A DNA stretch of 54,421 nucleotides from Cyanobacteria bacterium K_Offshore_surface_m2_239 (GTDB taxonomy: Bacteria > Cyanobacteriota > Cyanobacteriia > PCC-6307 > Cyanobiaceae), in NCBI GenBank assembly GCA_016882305.1, contig VGQX01000004.1, positions 1-54,421 of the forward strand, written 5' to 3'. Every line of letters starts with the position of its first letter. Position 1 is the stretch's first letter. The notes under the pieces were generated by a model that searched no databases, had not been told where the DNA came from, and worked only from the letters and a program-made list of their open reading frames with translations. The translations under genes were made by a program, and so were the position numbers. Of this stretch, positions 37,458 to 47,617 are shown one piece after another.

Positions 37458-40058
37458 GTGTCCGATCCCTCCCGCTACAAGCCCCAGGAGATCGAAAGTC
37501 ACTGGCAGGCGATCTGGCGCGAACGGCGGCTCGACCGCACGCCCGAGGTCGCGGAGAGCGGGGACGCCTTCTACGCCCTCTCGATGTTCCCCTATCCCTC
37601 GGGGACCCTGCACATGGGCCATGTCCGCAACTACGTCATCACCGACGTGGTGGCCCGCCACCAACGGATGCGGGGTCGGCGGGTGCTGCACCCGATGGGT
37701 TGGGATGCCTTCGGGCTGCCGGCGGAGAACGCGGCCATCGAGCGGGGCGTCGATCCCGCTGAGTGGACCCGGCGCAACATCGCCCAGATGCGGACCCAGC
37801 TCGAACGGCTCGGACTCTCCATCGATTGGTCCCGCGAGGTGACCACCTGCCAGCCGGAGTACTACCGCTGGACCCAGTGGTTGTTCCTGCGGTTCTGGGA
37901 GGCGGGGCTGGCCTACCGGAAGGAGGCCACGGTGAACTGGGATCCGGTGGATGAGACGGTGCTCGCCAACGAACAGGTGGACGGGGAGGGCCGCTCGTGG
38001 CGCTCCGGGGCGCTGGTGGAGAAGCGCAAGCTGCGTCAATGGTTTCTGCGGATCACGGCCTATGCCGATCCGCTGCTGGCCGATCTGGACCAGCTGACCC
38101 TCTGGCCTGAGCGGGTGCGCACGATGCAGGCGAACTGGATCGGCCGCTCCACGGGTGCCGAGCTTGATTTTCCCGTGGTGGATGGGGAGGGGAGGGAGAC
38201 CGGCGCCACGATCCGCGTCTTCACCACGCGGCCGGACACGCTGTTTGGCGTCACCTACCTCGTCCTGGCGCCGGAGCACCCCCTGGTGCCCTCCCTCACC
38301 AGCGCCGACCAGGCGGTGGCGGTGCTGGCCTTCCAGGATCTGGTGGCGGGCGAGAGCGAGCGGGAGCGCACCGACGAGGAGCGACCCAAGCGGGGCGTCC
38401 CGATCGGCGCCCGGGTGCGCAACCCCGCCAGCGGCGAGCTGATCCCCCTCTGGATCGCCGATTACGTGCTGGCGGACTACGGCAGCGGCGCGGTGATGGG
38501 CGTGCCGGGCCATGACCATCGCGATTTTCTCTTCGCCCGCCAGCACGACCTCCCGATCCGCCAGGTGATCGTGCCCGAGGGGGCTGATCCGGCGGCCTTC
38601 GCCGGCGCCGCCTGGACCGAGCCGGGGGTGATGATCCATTCCGGCCCGTTTGATGGTCTTCCCTCCGGGGAGGCGAAGGCGACGATCGTGGCCGCGGCCG
38701 TGGAGGGGGGCTGGGGAGCTCCCCGCGTGCAATATCGCCTGCGGGACTGGTTGATCTCCCGCCAGCGCTACTGGGGCTGTCCGATTCCCATGGTGCGCTG
38801 CCCCGACTGCGGCGATGTGCCGGTGCCTGTCGAGCAGCTGCCGGTGGTGCTTCCCACCGACCTGACCCTCGATGGACGGGGGGGCTCTCCCCTCAGCCAG
38901 CGGGAGGCGTGGTGGACGGTGGCCTGCCCGAACTGCGGCGGACCGGCGCGCCGGGAAACCGACACGATGGACACCTTCATGTGTTCCAGCTGGTACTACC
39001 TGCGTTATGCGGATCCACACAACAGTGAGCTTCCGTTCGGCAAGGACGCGGTCGATCGTTGGCTGCCCGTGGATCTATATGTGGGCGGCATCGAGCATGC
39101 CATTCTCCATCTACTCTATTCTCGCTTTTTCACCAAGGTGCTGCGGGATCAGGGGTTATTGAGTTTTGGTGAACCCTTCACGCGCCTCTTGACGCAGGGG
39201 ATGGTCCAGGGCCTGACTTATCGCAATCCCACCACCGGCAAATATGTTGCTCCCGCGGATGTCAATGATGTGAACGATCCGCGCGATCCGATCAGCGGAG
39301 AGGTGTTGCAGGTGAGTTTTGACAAGATGTCCAAGTCCAAGCACAACGGTGTCGACCCCTCCGCTGTCATCGACCGCTACGGCGCCGATACGGCGCGCCT
39401 GTTCATCCTCTTCAAGGCGCCCCCGGAGAAGGATCTGGAATGGGAGGACGCGGATGTGGAGGGTCAGTTTCGCTTTCTGCAGCGCCTCTGGCGGCTGGTG
39501 GACGGGGCCCGCGAGCAGGGGATCCGCCCGCCTGCCGCTGGCTTCACGCCCCCGGAGGATCTGAGCCCGGCGGAGCGGGATCTGCGCCGGGCGGCGCACA
39601 CCGCCATTCAGGACATCAGCGGGGATCTGGAGGGTGAGTTGCAGCTCAACACGGCGGTGTCCGAGTTGATGAAGCTGAGCAATGCCATGACGGCGCTTCT
39701 GCCACAGGCGCGTCCGGAGGTGGCCGGGGAAGCCGTGGCGATTTTGGTGTTGCTGCTGGCTCCCTTTGCCCCCCATCTGGCGGAAGAGCTCTGGCATCGC
39801 CTGACGGGCGCGGCCGACAGCGTGCATGAGCGGTCCTGGCCCCAGCTTGACGCGTCCGCCTTGAGTCGGGACACGATTCCGTTGGTGATTCAGGTGAAGG
39901 GGAAGGTGCGGGGCAATCTGGAGGTGCCCGCCGATGCCGATGCTGCCACCTTGGAGCGGTTGGCCCTGGAGAGCGACGTGGCCGCTCGCTGGCTGGAGGG
40001 CCAACCACCCCGCCGGGTGATTGTGGTGCCCGGCAAGCTGGTCAACCTGGTGCCCTGA
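37458..40058 (+). CDS. leuS: leucyl-tRNA synthetase
   Basis: [17 protein letters not shown] (HIGH), [12 protein letters not shown] (KMSKS), CP1 editing domain. Confidence 0.97.
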   Translation: MSDPSRYKPQEIESHWQAIWRERRLDRTPEVAESGDAFYALSMFPYPSGTLHMGHVRNYVITDVVARHQRMRGRRVLHPMGWDAFGLPAENAAIERGVDPAEWTRRNIAQMRTQLERLGLSIDWSREVTTCQPEYYRWTQWLFLRFWEAGLAYRKEATVNWDPVDETVLANEQVDGEGRSWRSGALVEKRKLRQWFLRITAYADPLLADLDQLTLWPERVRTMQANWIGRSTGAELDFPVVDGEGRETGATIRVFTTRPDTLFGVTYLVLAPEHPLVPSLTSADQAVAVLAFQDLVAGESERERTDEERPKRGVPIGARVRNPASGELIPLWIADYVLADYGSGAVMGVPGHDHRDFLFARQHDLPIRQVIVPEGADPAAFAGAAWTEPGVMIHSGPFDGLPSGEAKATIVAAAVEGGWGAPRVQYRLRDWLISRQRYWGCPIPMVRCPDCGDVPVPVEQLPVVLPTDLTLDGRGGSPLSQREAWWTVACPNCGGPARRETDTMDTFMCSSWYYLRYADPHNSELPFGKDAVDRWLPVDLYVGGIEHAILHLLYSRFFTKVLRDQGLLSFGEPFTRLLTQGMVQGLTYRNPTTGKYVAPADVNDVNDPRDPISGEVLQVSFDKMSKSKHNGVDPSAVIDRYGADTARLFILFKAPPEKDLEWEDADVEGQFRFLQRLWRLVDGAREQGIRPPAAGFTPPEDLSPAERDLRRAAHTAIQDISGDLEGELQLNTAVSELMKLSNAMTALLPQARPEVAGEAVAILVLLLAPFAPHLAEELWHRLTGAADSVHERSWPQLDASALSRDTIPLVIQVKGKVRGNLEVPADADAATLERLALESDVAARWLEGQPPRRVIVVPGKLVNLVP

Positions 40059-40103
40059 GGCTCAGGTGCGGTGAGGCTCAGGTGCCCTCAGGCTCAGGGG
40101 CGC
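40056..40103. repeat. 16-bp tandem repeat x3 between convergent leuS and pgi
   Basis: TGAGGCTCAGGTGCGG | TGAGGCTCAGGTGCCC | TCAGGCTCAGGGGCGC. Confidence 0.9.
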
Positions 40104-41713
40104 TGAAAGCGCAGAGAGTCCGGCTGGCCCCAATCGCCACTGGCGCTGTACCCGCGACCGTTGAAGCAGAGATGGCGCAGAATCCAGAACAAGGATTCGG
40201 GACTCTCCAGACCGAGGGTCGTCCGCAAGCTCTCCAGGTCGTGGCTGGCCCCATCGGCGAGGGTGGCCTCCAGGCGCTGCTGCACGGTGAGGATTTGGGC
40301 CGCCGCTGTTTTCCCCGCCTCCACGCCGGGTTGGTGGTAAGCATTCACATTGATGAACTCCCCGTACAGACCCACCGCCCTCTCGAACAAGGCGATCAGG
40401 GCGCCCAGGGAGCGAGCATCGAAACGCTGCAGGGTGATGGTCAGGGATTGCCGGCCGCCCTCGCAGAGGGCGGAGCGGGTGCCCTGGAGGAAGCCCGCCA
40501 GGAAGTCCGCCGGATCCTCTCCGTCCACGGAGGTGATGTCGGCGGGCTCATCCAGCGCTTCGATGAACACCACGAAAAAGTTGTCCAGCCCATCCCGCAA
40601 CTGCTGCACGTAGGCGTGCTGATCGGTGGAGCCCTTGTTGCCGTAGACAGCCAGGCCCTGGTGCACCACCTGACCCTCGCGATCCAGGCGCTTGCCCAGG
40701 GATTCCATCACCAGCTGCTGGAGATAGCGGCTGAAGACCTCCAGCCGGTCCCGGTAGGGAAGCACGACCATGTCCCGTCGGCCCTTGCCGTCGCCGGCCA
40801 CATACCAGCTGGCGGCCAGCAGGGCTGCGGGATTATCGCGCAGGGAGGCGACGCGGGTGCGGGCATCCATGGCGGCGGCTCCCTCCAGGAACCCCCGCAT
40901 GTCGGCTCCGACGAGCACGGCGGGGAGGAGGCCCACGGCGCTGGTGATGCTCGTGCGGCCTCCCACCCAGTCGGGCATGTCAAAGCGCGCGAGCCAGCCC
41001 TCCTGGCTGGCCTGCTGATCGAGGTGGCTGCCGGCCATGGTGACGGCGACCGCCTGGCGGGCCCAGTCGCCGCCCGTGGCCTCCAGACGGGCCCGGGCCT
41101 GCTCCATGCCCAGACGCGGTTCGGGGGTGCCGCCGGATTTGCTCACGACGATCACCAATGTTGTCAGCAGCCGGGATCCAAGGGCGGCCAAGGTGGCGCT
41201 CATGCCCTGGGGATCGACGTTGTCGAAGAAGTGGAAGGGCAACCCCTCCCCGTGGCGCTGAAGCGCCCGGATGATCAGCAGAGGGCCGAGGCCAGAGCCA
41301 CCGATGCCGATCCACAGCACGTCGGTGAAGGGCGCGCCGCCCGGGGCGGTGAGAACACCTCCGCGCACCTCCCTGCCGAAAGTGTCGAGACGCTCGATCT
41401 CGCCGCGGATCAGCTCCCGGGTTTCCGGGTTGGGGGCGCGGTCGGGGTCCCGCAGCCAGTAGTGACCGACCTGGCGATGCTCATCCAGGTTGGCGACCGC
41501 TCCAGCCTCCAGCTCCGCCATGGCCTGGAAGGCGGCGGCGGCACGAGGTTCAAGGGTCTCCAGATCCGCCGCGGAGAGGGCCATGCGACTGGCATCCAGC
41601 CAGAGGCCCAGGGCGGGGTCGTACCACAACAAGTCTTGGAAGCGCCGCCAGAGGCTGGCGGGATCCGATCCGTTGAGCGGAGGAAGGGCGGTCGACCGCG
41701 AAAGCGTGGACAT
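40094..41713 (-). CDS. pgi: glucose-6-phosphate isomerase
   Basis: LWIGIGGSGLGPLLIIRAL, VIVVSKSGGTPEPRL, GNKGSTDQHAYVQQLRDG, NAYHQPGVEAGK. Confidence 0.96.
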   Translation of the reverse strand: MSTLSRSTALPPLNGSDPASLWRRFQDLLWYDPALGLWLDASRMALSAADLETLEPRAAAAFQAMAELEAGAVANLDEHRQVGHYWLRDPDRAPNPETRELIRGEIERLDTFGREVRGGVLTAPGGAPFTDVLWIGIGGSGLGPLLIIRALQRHGEGLPFHFFDNVDPQGMSATLAALGSRLLTTLVIVVSKSGGTPEPRLGMEQARARLEATGGDWARQAVAVTMAGSHLDQQASQEGWLARFDMPDWVGGRTSITSAVGLLPAVLVGADMRGFLEGAAAMDARTRVASLRDNPAALLAASWYVAGDGKGRRDMVVLPYRDRLEVFSRYLQQLVMESLGKRLDREGQVVHQGLAVYGNKGSTDQHAYVQQLRDGLDNFFVVFIEALDEPADITSVDGEDPADFLAGFLQGTRSALCEGGRQSLTITLQRFDARSLGALIALFERAVGLYGEFINVNAYHQPGVEAGKTAAAQILTVQQRLEATLADGASHDLESLRTTLGLESPESLFWILRHLCFNGRGYSASGDWGQPDSLRFQRP

Positions 41714-41867
41714 GGCCGCTGCTGCACCGCGCAGGCTCTGCCACCGTACTGAACTGCCTGAAGGAGTCGCTTGCTGTTGGGCCACCGCCAGGACCGAACG
41801 GGGAAGGGGTGGACAGGGCGAGGAAAGCGGGAATAATTAAGTCATCAATCTTTATCGTGCCCCTTCC

Positions 41868-42725
41868 ATGGGCCTCCGCCTCCTGCCGCGGCCCTCCCCG
41901 CCTCAACGGTTCCGCCGTTGGCCAGCCTTCGGCCTGGCTGCCCTGGTCCTCGCGGCCGGGGGCTGGGCCTGGAGCGAGCGGCGATCAGCGACCTTCCAGC
42001 GGCAGGCGTCCACGCCCGACTGGATTCGCGACCAGGCCCAGGAGATGGTCCGCCACTCCTCGCCCCTGGAGGGGCAGCGGCCCGATCCGATCGATTTCAC
42101 CGAGGAGGAGCTGCGGGAGCTGAACCGCCGTTTCGGCGTGCATGGCCCCCAGCCCGCCTTGGCTCAGCTCTTCACCGAGGGTCTCGACCAGCTGCAACCC
42201 CTGCGCAATCACACCTTGTCGCGGGTGGAGGAGCTCAGGCCCTTGATCTTGCGCCACAGCACGCGCCAGCGCATCAATCCCATGCTGGTGGCGGCGGTGC
42301 TCTTCGATGAGATGCACCATGCCAAGCCCGGCGAAGACAGCGCCCTGGCTGTGCGGAGTGGCCTGTTCCAGACGCAAGGTCCCGCGCAGCTGAGCGTGGG
42401 CGAGATGGTGAAGCAGGGGCTCTTGCCGACGAACGCCACACCGGAGCAGATCCTGGAGGCGCGTCTCCAACTCCTCGACCCCGACCACAACGTGGAATTG
42501 CTGGTGGGCAAGTTCGCGCGGCTCGCCTACAAACTGGGGCTTCCCCGCCACCGGACGCTCATGGCCAGCGGTCACCCGCGGGACGCCAAGGCGCTGGCCA
42601 CCCTGGCCTATCTGCACAACGGCAAACTGGACTATCCCGCCCGCATCCTGCGCTACATGCAGGATCCAGCCCTGCACGCCCTGATCTACGGCACCCGGCA
42701 GAGCGTCACCAGTCCCCTGATCTGA
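41868..42725 (+). CDS. conserved hypothetical membrane-anchored protein
   Basis: 285 aa, N-terminal TM, RINPMLVAAVLFDEMHHAKPGEDSALAVRSGLFQTQGPAQLSVGEMVKQGLLP; weak transglycosylase-like pattern only. Confidence 0.65.
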   Translation: MGLRLLPRPSPPQRFRRWPAFGLAALVLAAGGWAWSERRSATFQRQASTPDWIRDQAQEMVRHSSPLEGQRPDPIDFTEEELRELNRRFGVHGPQPALAQLFTEGLDQLQPLRNHTLSRVEELRPLILRHSTRQRINPMLVAAVLFDEMHHAKPGEDSALAVRSGLFQTQGPAQLSVGEMVKQGLLPTNATPEQILEARLQLLDPDHNVELLVGKFARLAYKLGLPRHRTLMASGHPRDAKALATLAYLHNGKLDYPARILRYMQDPALHALIYGTRQSVTSPLI

Positions 42726-42740
42726 AGCGAGCGAGGGGCG

Positions 42741-43637
42741 TCAGCAGACCACACCCAGGGCGTTGAGCCGGTCCCGCAGTTCACCCCAGTCGAAGCTGCG
42801 CGGGTCAGCCCGCTCCCCGGCCAGATCAACATGGCGGTGAGTGGTGATCGCCTCGGCGGGGATGGAAAAGCGGCGCATCCAGTCCGCCAGCACCACGGCC
42901 ATGGCGTCGTACTGAGCGGCGGTGTAGCCGCTGTGGGCGCCCTCGGCATGTTCCCCGTCGATGGGGGTTTCCAGGCTGAGATGGAGAGCAAAGTTGTTCA
43001 CCGAGCCGCCCACCTTGGGATTGGTTATCGCCCACTGCCCCTGGAAGGTGGAATTGCCAGCGCCGAAGGCGCGCTTGGACGGATCCAGGGCCTCCACGAT
43101 CTCTCCCCTGCCACCGATCAGCATGTGGTAACTGACCTGGTCATCATCGCGGGGATGGGGGGTGAGGAAGGTGTTGACGGCGGAACTCAATCCGTACACC
43201 GTCTCATGGAGGACCACCAGCCTGGGGGTGGGATCGAGAGGATTGCCGAAGGCATCCCGGGTCAGGCGCTCGCCATAGTTGGTGGGATGGATGCGCAGCC
43301 GCTGGGTGCGGCTGGGCAGCTCCGCCAGAAGCGCGCGGAGACGGGCCTCCAGGGCGGGATCGGCGGCGGCGCAGCTCCGGCCCAGCGGCGACCGCCACAC
43401 GACGCGGGCGGGGGGGGGCGGCGCCGGGCGCGGCGGACGCTGTGGCGGTGCGGGCCTGGGTTGCCGCACCTCCTCCAGGATGTCGAGCAGGGAGGGGGCG
43501 CCGTTGGCCTGTGGGCTGCCACCCGCGCCTCGCACCAGCCAGAGCGCCATGCCACTGACCACCAGGCTGGCGCCCGCCACGCCCATCAGGAGACCCTTGG
43601 CCTGGCTGCGCAGCGTCAAGGCACCAGCTCCAGCCAC
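42741..43637 (-). CDS. N-acetylmuramoyl-L-alanine amidase (Amidase_2 type)
   Basis: RLVVLHETVYGLSSAVNTF, YHMLIGGRGEIVEALDPSKRAFGAGNSTF, NFALHLSLETP, ITTHRHVDLAGERADPRSFDW; N-terminal TM. Confidence 0.88.
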   Translation of the reverse strand: MAGAGALTLRSQAKGLLMGVAGASLVVSGMALWLVRGAGGSPQANGAPSLLDILEEVRQPRPAPPQRPPRPAPPPPARVVWRSPLGRSCAAADPALEARLRALLAELPSRTQRLRIHPTNYGERLTRDAFGNPLDPTPRLVVLHETVYGLSSAVNTFLTPHPRDDDQVSYHMLIGGRGEIVEALDPSKRAFGAGNSTFQGQWAITNPKVGGSVNNFALHLSLETPIDGEHAEGAHSGYTAAQYDAMAVVLADWMRRFSIPAEAITTHRHVDLAGERADPRSFDWGELRDRLNALGVVC

Positions 43638-45352
43638 TGGCGACGCCGCTCCAGAGCGGCGGGGCTGGCCTGGGGAAGGGGTAGGAGTCGCCAGCGCTCG
43701 ATGGCCGGGGGGTCGGGGATCAGCGTTGTCTCCCGCACCAGGCCCTGACGGGCGAACAACACCTGGAACGGCAGTCCGGAGGGGTCAGCTCCAGCGCGGC
43801 CGAGCAGGGCGTCCACCTCCGCCGGGCGCCGCACCCGTTGCCGGTTGAGGGCCAGCAGCTCGTCCCCCACCTCCAGGCCGGCGTTTTCGGCCGCGCCTCG
43901 GCGGGCCACGCCCTTCAGGCGCACCCCCGCCTCGGAGGAGGGGTCCAGCTGCCAGCCTGCGGCTGGACGGGAGGCATAGTCCGCCCGCAGCTCCAAACCG
44001 ACATCCGCGAGATAACTCTTCATGTCGGGATCTTCGGTACGGCGCAGCCATTGCGGCAAAAGGGTGGACAGATCCTCGGCCTGTTCCGTGAAGATGGCGA
44101 GCAGGTCGTCTTCTCGATAGCCGGCTTCCCAACGTCCGAAACGCCGCCAGAGCTCGCGCGCCACCAAGCTCAGGGCGGAGCCGCGGCGCCGCAGGTGAAG
44201 ATCCAAAACCAGCGCCAGCACCGCGCCCTTGAGGTAGTAGCTCACCTGGCTGCCGGAGGAGTAGGCGTCCTGGCGATAGAGCTTCACCCAGGCCTCCAGG
44301 CTGCTGTCCCGCAGGCTCTGGACCGCGCGGCCCGGGCAGAGCAGGTAGCGGCTCAGGTCTTCCGAGAGAGCCGCGAGGGTGTCCGCTTCTCCGCACAGGC
44401 CGCAGCTGCCGGGCAGCAGGAGGTCGTAGTAGCTGGTGACCCCCTCCGCGAACCAGAGGGTGGGCACGGGAACCGGGAGCCCGTAGTCCACCGGTGTCAG
44501 CTCGACGGGGCGGAGGCGCCGCACATTCCATTGATGGAGATATTCGTGGGCCACCAGGCCGAGAAGCTTGCGTCGTCCTTCGGGGCTGGCCAGGCGTCCG
44601 CGACTGAACTGCAGGACCGCCGCGTGATTGTGCTCCAGGCCGCCGTAGCCCTCCTCCAGGAGATGGAGCACGAAGAGAAAGGGATCGCCCGGAGGACGCT
44701 CCTCCCCCAGCAGGCGGCAACAGGCCAGGCAGACCCGCTCCACATCCGTCAGCCAGGCGGGGTCCTCCGCCGGAGGGTCGCCGCCCCAGCTCACCCAGCG
44801 GTGGTCCACCCCCGCCACCTGGAAGTCATGAACCGGATGGGGTCCCGCCTCCACCGGGCTGTCGATGAGGGCGTCGAATGTCTCCGCCCGCCATCGGTCC
44901 TCTCCGACGCGCGGCAGGGGCAGGAAGGCCTCCCAGCCGGGCGGCAGTCGCAGCTCCAGCTCGTGGGGCCGCCAGCGCTCCCCCTCGATCTCCAGCGCCA
45001 CCCCGGCCAGGGCGAGGAAGGCGTGGTCGCTGTTGAGATGACAGGTGCGCACCGTGAGATCGCTGGCCTGGATGGCGTAGCGCACCTCCAGGGGGTCCAG
45101 GCTGGAGAGCCGCAGGAGCCAGGTGGCGGGAGCCAGCCGTTGACTGTCGCGTTGGCGTGCTCCCTGCCACACCTCCAACCCTTCCAGGGTGCGCACGTAG
45201 TCGCGAATCAAGTAGGAGCCCGGGGTCCAACCGGGCAGACGCAGCTCGAGGCGATGGTGGCGCGGTTGGAAGCGCAGTCGGACCCGAATCAGATGCTGGT
45301 GGGGCGCCCGCAGGTCGAGGCTGAGAAGGGGAGGCAACCGCGCGCTCAGCAA
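43616..45352 (-). CDS. M61 family peptidase with PDZ domain
   Basis: LVAHEYLHQWNVRRLRPVEL (HExxH), WFAEGVTSYYDLLLPG, C-terminal PDZ-like GAAENAGLEVGDELLALNRQRV. Confidence 0.9.
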   Translation of the reverse strand: MLSARLPPLLSLDLRAPHQHLIRVRLRFQPRHHRLELRLPGWTPGSYLIRDYVRTLEGLEVWQGARQRDSQRLAPATWLLRLSSLDPLEVRYAIQASDLTVRTCHLNSDHAFLALAGVALEIEGERWRPHELELRLPPGWEAFLPLPRVGEDRWRAETFDALIDSPVEAGPHPVHDFQVAGVDHRWVSWGGDPPAEDPAWLTDVERVCLACCRLLGEERPPGDPFLFVLHLLEEGYGGLEHNHAAVLQFSRGRLASPEGRRKLLGLVAHEYLHQWNVRRLRPVELTPVDYGLPVPVPTLWFAEGVTSYYDLLLPGSCGLCGEADTLAALSEDLSRYLLCPGRAVQSLRDSSLEAWVKLYRQDAYSSGSQVSYYLKGAVLALVLDLHLRRRGSALSLVARELWRRFGRWEAGYREDDLLAIFTEQAEDLSTLLPQWLRRTEDPDMKSYLADVGLELRADYASRPAAGWQLDPSSEAGVRLKGVARRGAAENAGLEVGDELLALNRQRVRRPAEVDALLGRAGADPSGLPFQVLFARQGLVRETTLIPDPPAIERWRLLPLPQASPAALERRRQWLELVP

Positions 45353-45690
45353 ACGACGGTGAGCTCCGCCCCGGGGAGATGGGAGGAGGCGTCCCGCAGA
45401 GCGAGGCGGGCCCCGTAGGCCCGGGTGATCCGCCCCAGCAGAGGGGAGAGGTCCTGGCGGCGGCTGAGGCGCGAGAGGTCGCCCACCAGGGCCAGGGAAC
45501 CATCGCTCTCCCGCTGCCAGCCCAGCCGCTGGCCCTCCCTCAAGGTGATGGCGACGGCCACCGGCACCGTTTCCCCGGCGAAACCGATCACCAGGCCATC
45601 CCGCTCGGGGTGAAGCTCAAGCCCTTCCAACGCGGACACCAGGAGATCGACGTCACGCAACACGGTGGGCAGGGTCGTGAGATGGGACAT
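45346..45690 (-). CDS. DUF1257/Ycf35-like protein
   Basis: MSHLTTLPTVLRDVDLLVSALEGLELHPERDGL... Confidence 0.65.
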   Translation of the reverse strand: MSHLTTLPTVLRDVDLLVSALEGLELHPERDGLVIGFAGETVPVAVAITLREGQRLGWQRESDGSLALVGDLSRLSRRQDLSPLLGRITRAYGARLALRDASSHLPGAELTVVC

Positions 45691-45787
45691 GGGGCCGAGA
45701 CAGGAGGGGAGGGAAACCGGAGGAGGCGTGCGGGGGTGGGGGAACGGCGTGCGGGAAGCTGGCGAAGGCGGCGCCCCACCCAAGCCC

Positions 45788-46453
45788 ATGAACTGCCCGA
45801 ACCCTAGCGATGTCGCGGAGAATCTCCAGTGGCCATGGCCACAGACCTGGCCTTCCCATCGCTTTCCGCTGCGCTTGGGGGTGATGGCCTCGGGGGAGGG
45901 GAGCAACTTTGAGGCTCTGGTGGCGGCCACCCGCGACGGTCCGCTGCGCGCCGAGGTGGTGCGGCTGGTGGTGAACAACGCCGCCTGCGGCGCCAGCGCC
46001 CGGGCGGAGCGGCTGGGGATTCCCTGCCAATGCCTGGATCATCGCGCCTTCCCCAGCCGCGAGGATCTCGACGGGGCCCTGATCGCGGCGTTCCAGGCGG
46101 CGGCGGTGGATCTGGTGGTGATGGCCGGCTGGATGCGCATCGTCACCCCCCGCCTGATCGAGGCGTTCCCCGATCGCCTGCTCAACATCCACCCCTCGCT
46201 GCTGCCGAGTTTTCGGGGGCTGGACGCCGTCGGCCAGGCCTTGGCGGCGGGGGTGTGCCTCACCGGCTGCACCGTCCACCTGGTGCGCCCGGAGGTGGAC
46301 AGCGGACCGATCCTGGCCCAGGCCGCGGTGCCGGTGAAATGCGGGGATGACGCGTCCACGCTGGCGGCGCGGATCCATCGGCAGGAACACCGCATCCTGC
46401 CGCTGGCGGTGGCGCTGGCGGCCCAGCGGCTGGAGAGCGGGGATCAGGGATAG
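45788..46453 (+). CDS. purN: phosphoribosylglycinamide formyltransferase
   Basis: LGVMASGEGSNFEAL, VVMAGWMRIVTPRLIEAFPDRLLNIHPSLLPSFRG, TGCTVHLVRPEVDSGPIL. Confidence 0.95.
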   Translation: MNCPNPSDVAENLQWPWPQTWPSHRFPLRLGVMASGEGSNFEALVAATRDGPLRAEVVRLVVNNAACGASARAERLGIPCQCLDHRAFPSREDLDGALIAAFQAAAVDLVVMAGWMRIVTPRLIEAFPDRLLNIHPSLLPSFRGLDAVGQALAAGVCLTGCTVHLVRPEVDSGPILAQAAVPVKCGDDASTLAARIHRQEHRILPLAVALAAQRLESGDQG

Positions 46454-47511
46454 AAGGGCAGCAGGGGCAGGCCCGTTTCCGGGGGCAGGCCGCTCATCAG
46501 GTTGAGGCATTGCACGCCCTGCCCCGCCTGACCCTTGATCAGGTTGTCGATGGCCGCCATCACGATCAGCTGCCCCGTCCGCCGATCCACCTGCACGGAC
46601 AGGAGGCAGCGATTGGTGCCCCGCACCCACTTGGTCGCGGGGTAGGTGCCCACCGGCAAGACCTCCACGCAGGGGCTCTGGCGATAGACCGCCCGCACGA
46701 GGGTGCCGCAATCGTCCGCCGTCAGGCCTGGATCCCGCAGCCGCGCGTAGACCGTGGCCAGAAGGCCGCGCACCATCGGAATCAGGTGCGGGGTGAACTG
46801 CACCAGGAGGGGATGGCCGCAGACCTGGGCGCACTGCTGCTCGATCTCGCTGGTGTGGCGGTGGCCGATCACGCCGTAGGGGGCGACGGATTCGCCGGCC
46901 TCCGCCAGCAGGAGATGCTCCTTGGCGGCCCGGCCGCCGCCGGAGGTTCCGGTTTTGGCGTCGATGACAATGCCGTTGAGCTCGATCAGCCCCTGGCTGA
47001 GGAAGGGCAGCAGAGAGAGCAAGCTGGCGGTGGGGAAGCAGCCCGGCGCTGCCACCAGCCGCGCCTTGGCGATGCGCGGCGCCTCCCACTCCACCAGCCC
47101 GTAGACCGCTTCGGCGCAGAGCGCACTGTCATCGCGGGGATGGGCGCGGGCCTCGGCCCCGTAGACCTCGCGCCAACGGTTGAGGGAGCGGTAGCGATAG
47201 TCGGCGGAGAGATCGACCACCTTCACGCCCCGCTCCAACAGGGCGGGCACCAATTGGGACGCCAGACCATTGGGCAGGCTGAGCACGGCGAGATCGGCGG
47301 CGGCGGCGATGGCCTCGGCGTCGCAGGCCTGCACCACCGGATCGCCCGGCAGGGGAAGAAAGGGCACCAGATCGCTCCAGCGTTTGCCGCTGCTGCGCTC
47401 CCCCCCGAGAAAGGTCACCTCCAGGAGCGGATGATCACGAAGCAGCCGCAACGTTTGCAGGCCGCCATAGCCACTGGCGCCGATGACCGCGACCCGCCCC
47501 CCTGCCGTCAT
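46444..47511 (-). CDS. argC: N-acetyl-gamma-glutamyl-phosphate reductase
   Basis: [54 protein letters not shown]. Confidence 0.95.
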   Translation of the reverse strand: MTAGGRVAVIGASGYGGLQTLRLLRDHPLLEVTFLGGERSSGKRWSDLVPFLPLPGDPVVQACDAEAIAAAADLAVLSLPNGLASQLVPALLERGVKVVDLSADYRYRSLNRWREVYGAEARAHPRDDSALCAEAVYGLVEWEAPRIAKARLVAAPGCFPTASLLSLLPFLSQGLIELNGIVIDAKTGTSGGGRAAKEHLLLAEAGESVAPYGVIGHRHTSEIEQQCAQVCGHPLLVQFTPHLIPMVRGLLATVYARLRDPGLTADDCGTLVRAVYRQSPCVEVLPVGTYPATKWVRGTNRCLLSVQVDRRTGQLIVMAAIDNLIKGQAGQGVQCLNLMSGLPPETGLPLLPFYP

Positions 47512-47617
47512 CTTTTGGCTTGCAAACGCACCATCCTACCGGCTGCCGCCAATCATCTGCCCGGTCCCCTCAGGCTCTATAAAGAAAGTCAGCCAAGCTC
47601 CCTTCTTCCGCAGTCCG

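Noticed and set aside
40082-41752. 556-aa plus-strand ORF opposite pgi
   Set aside because: Antisense shadow; pgi has all catalytic signatures.
43410-43418. G9/C9 run in the cell-wall amidase Pro-rich linker
   Set aside because: Falls in a low-complexity proline linker where such runs are expected; less suggestive than the G10 in the GT2 gene.
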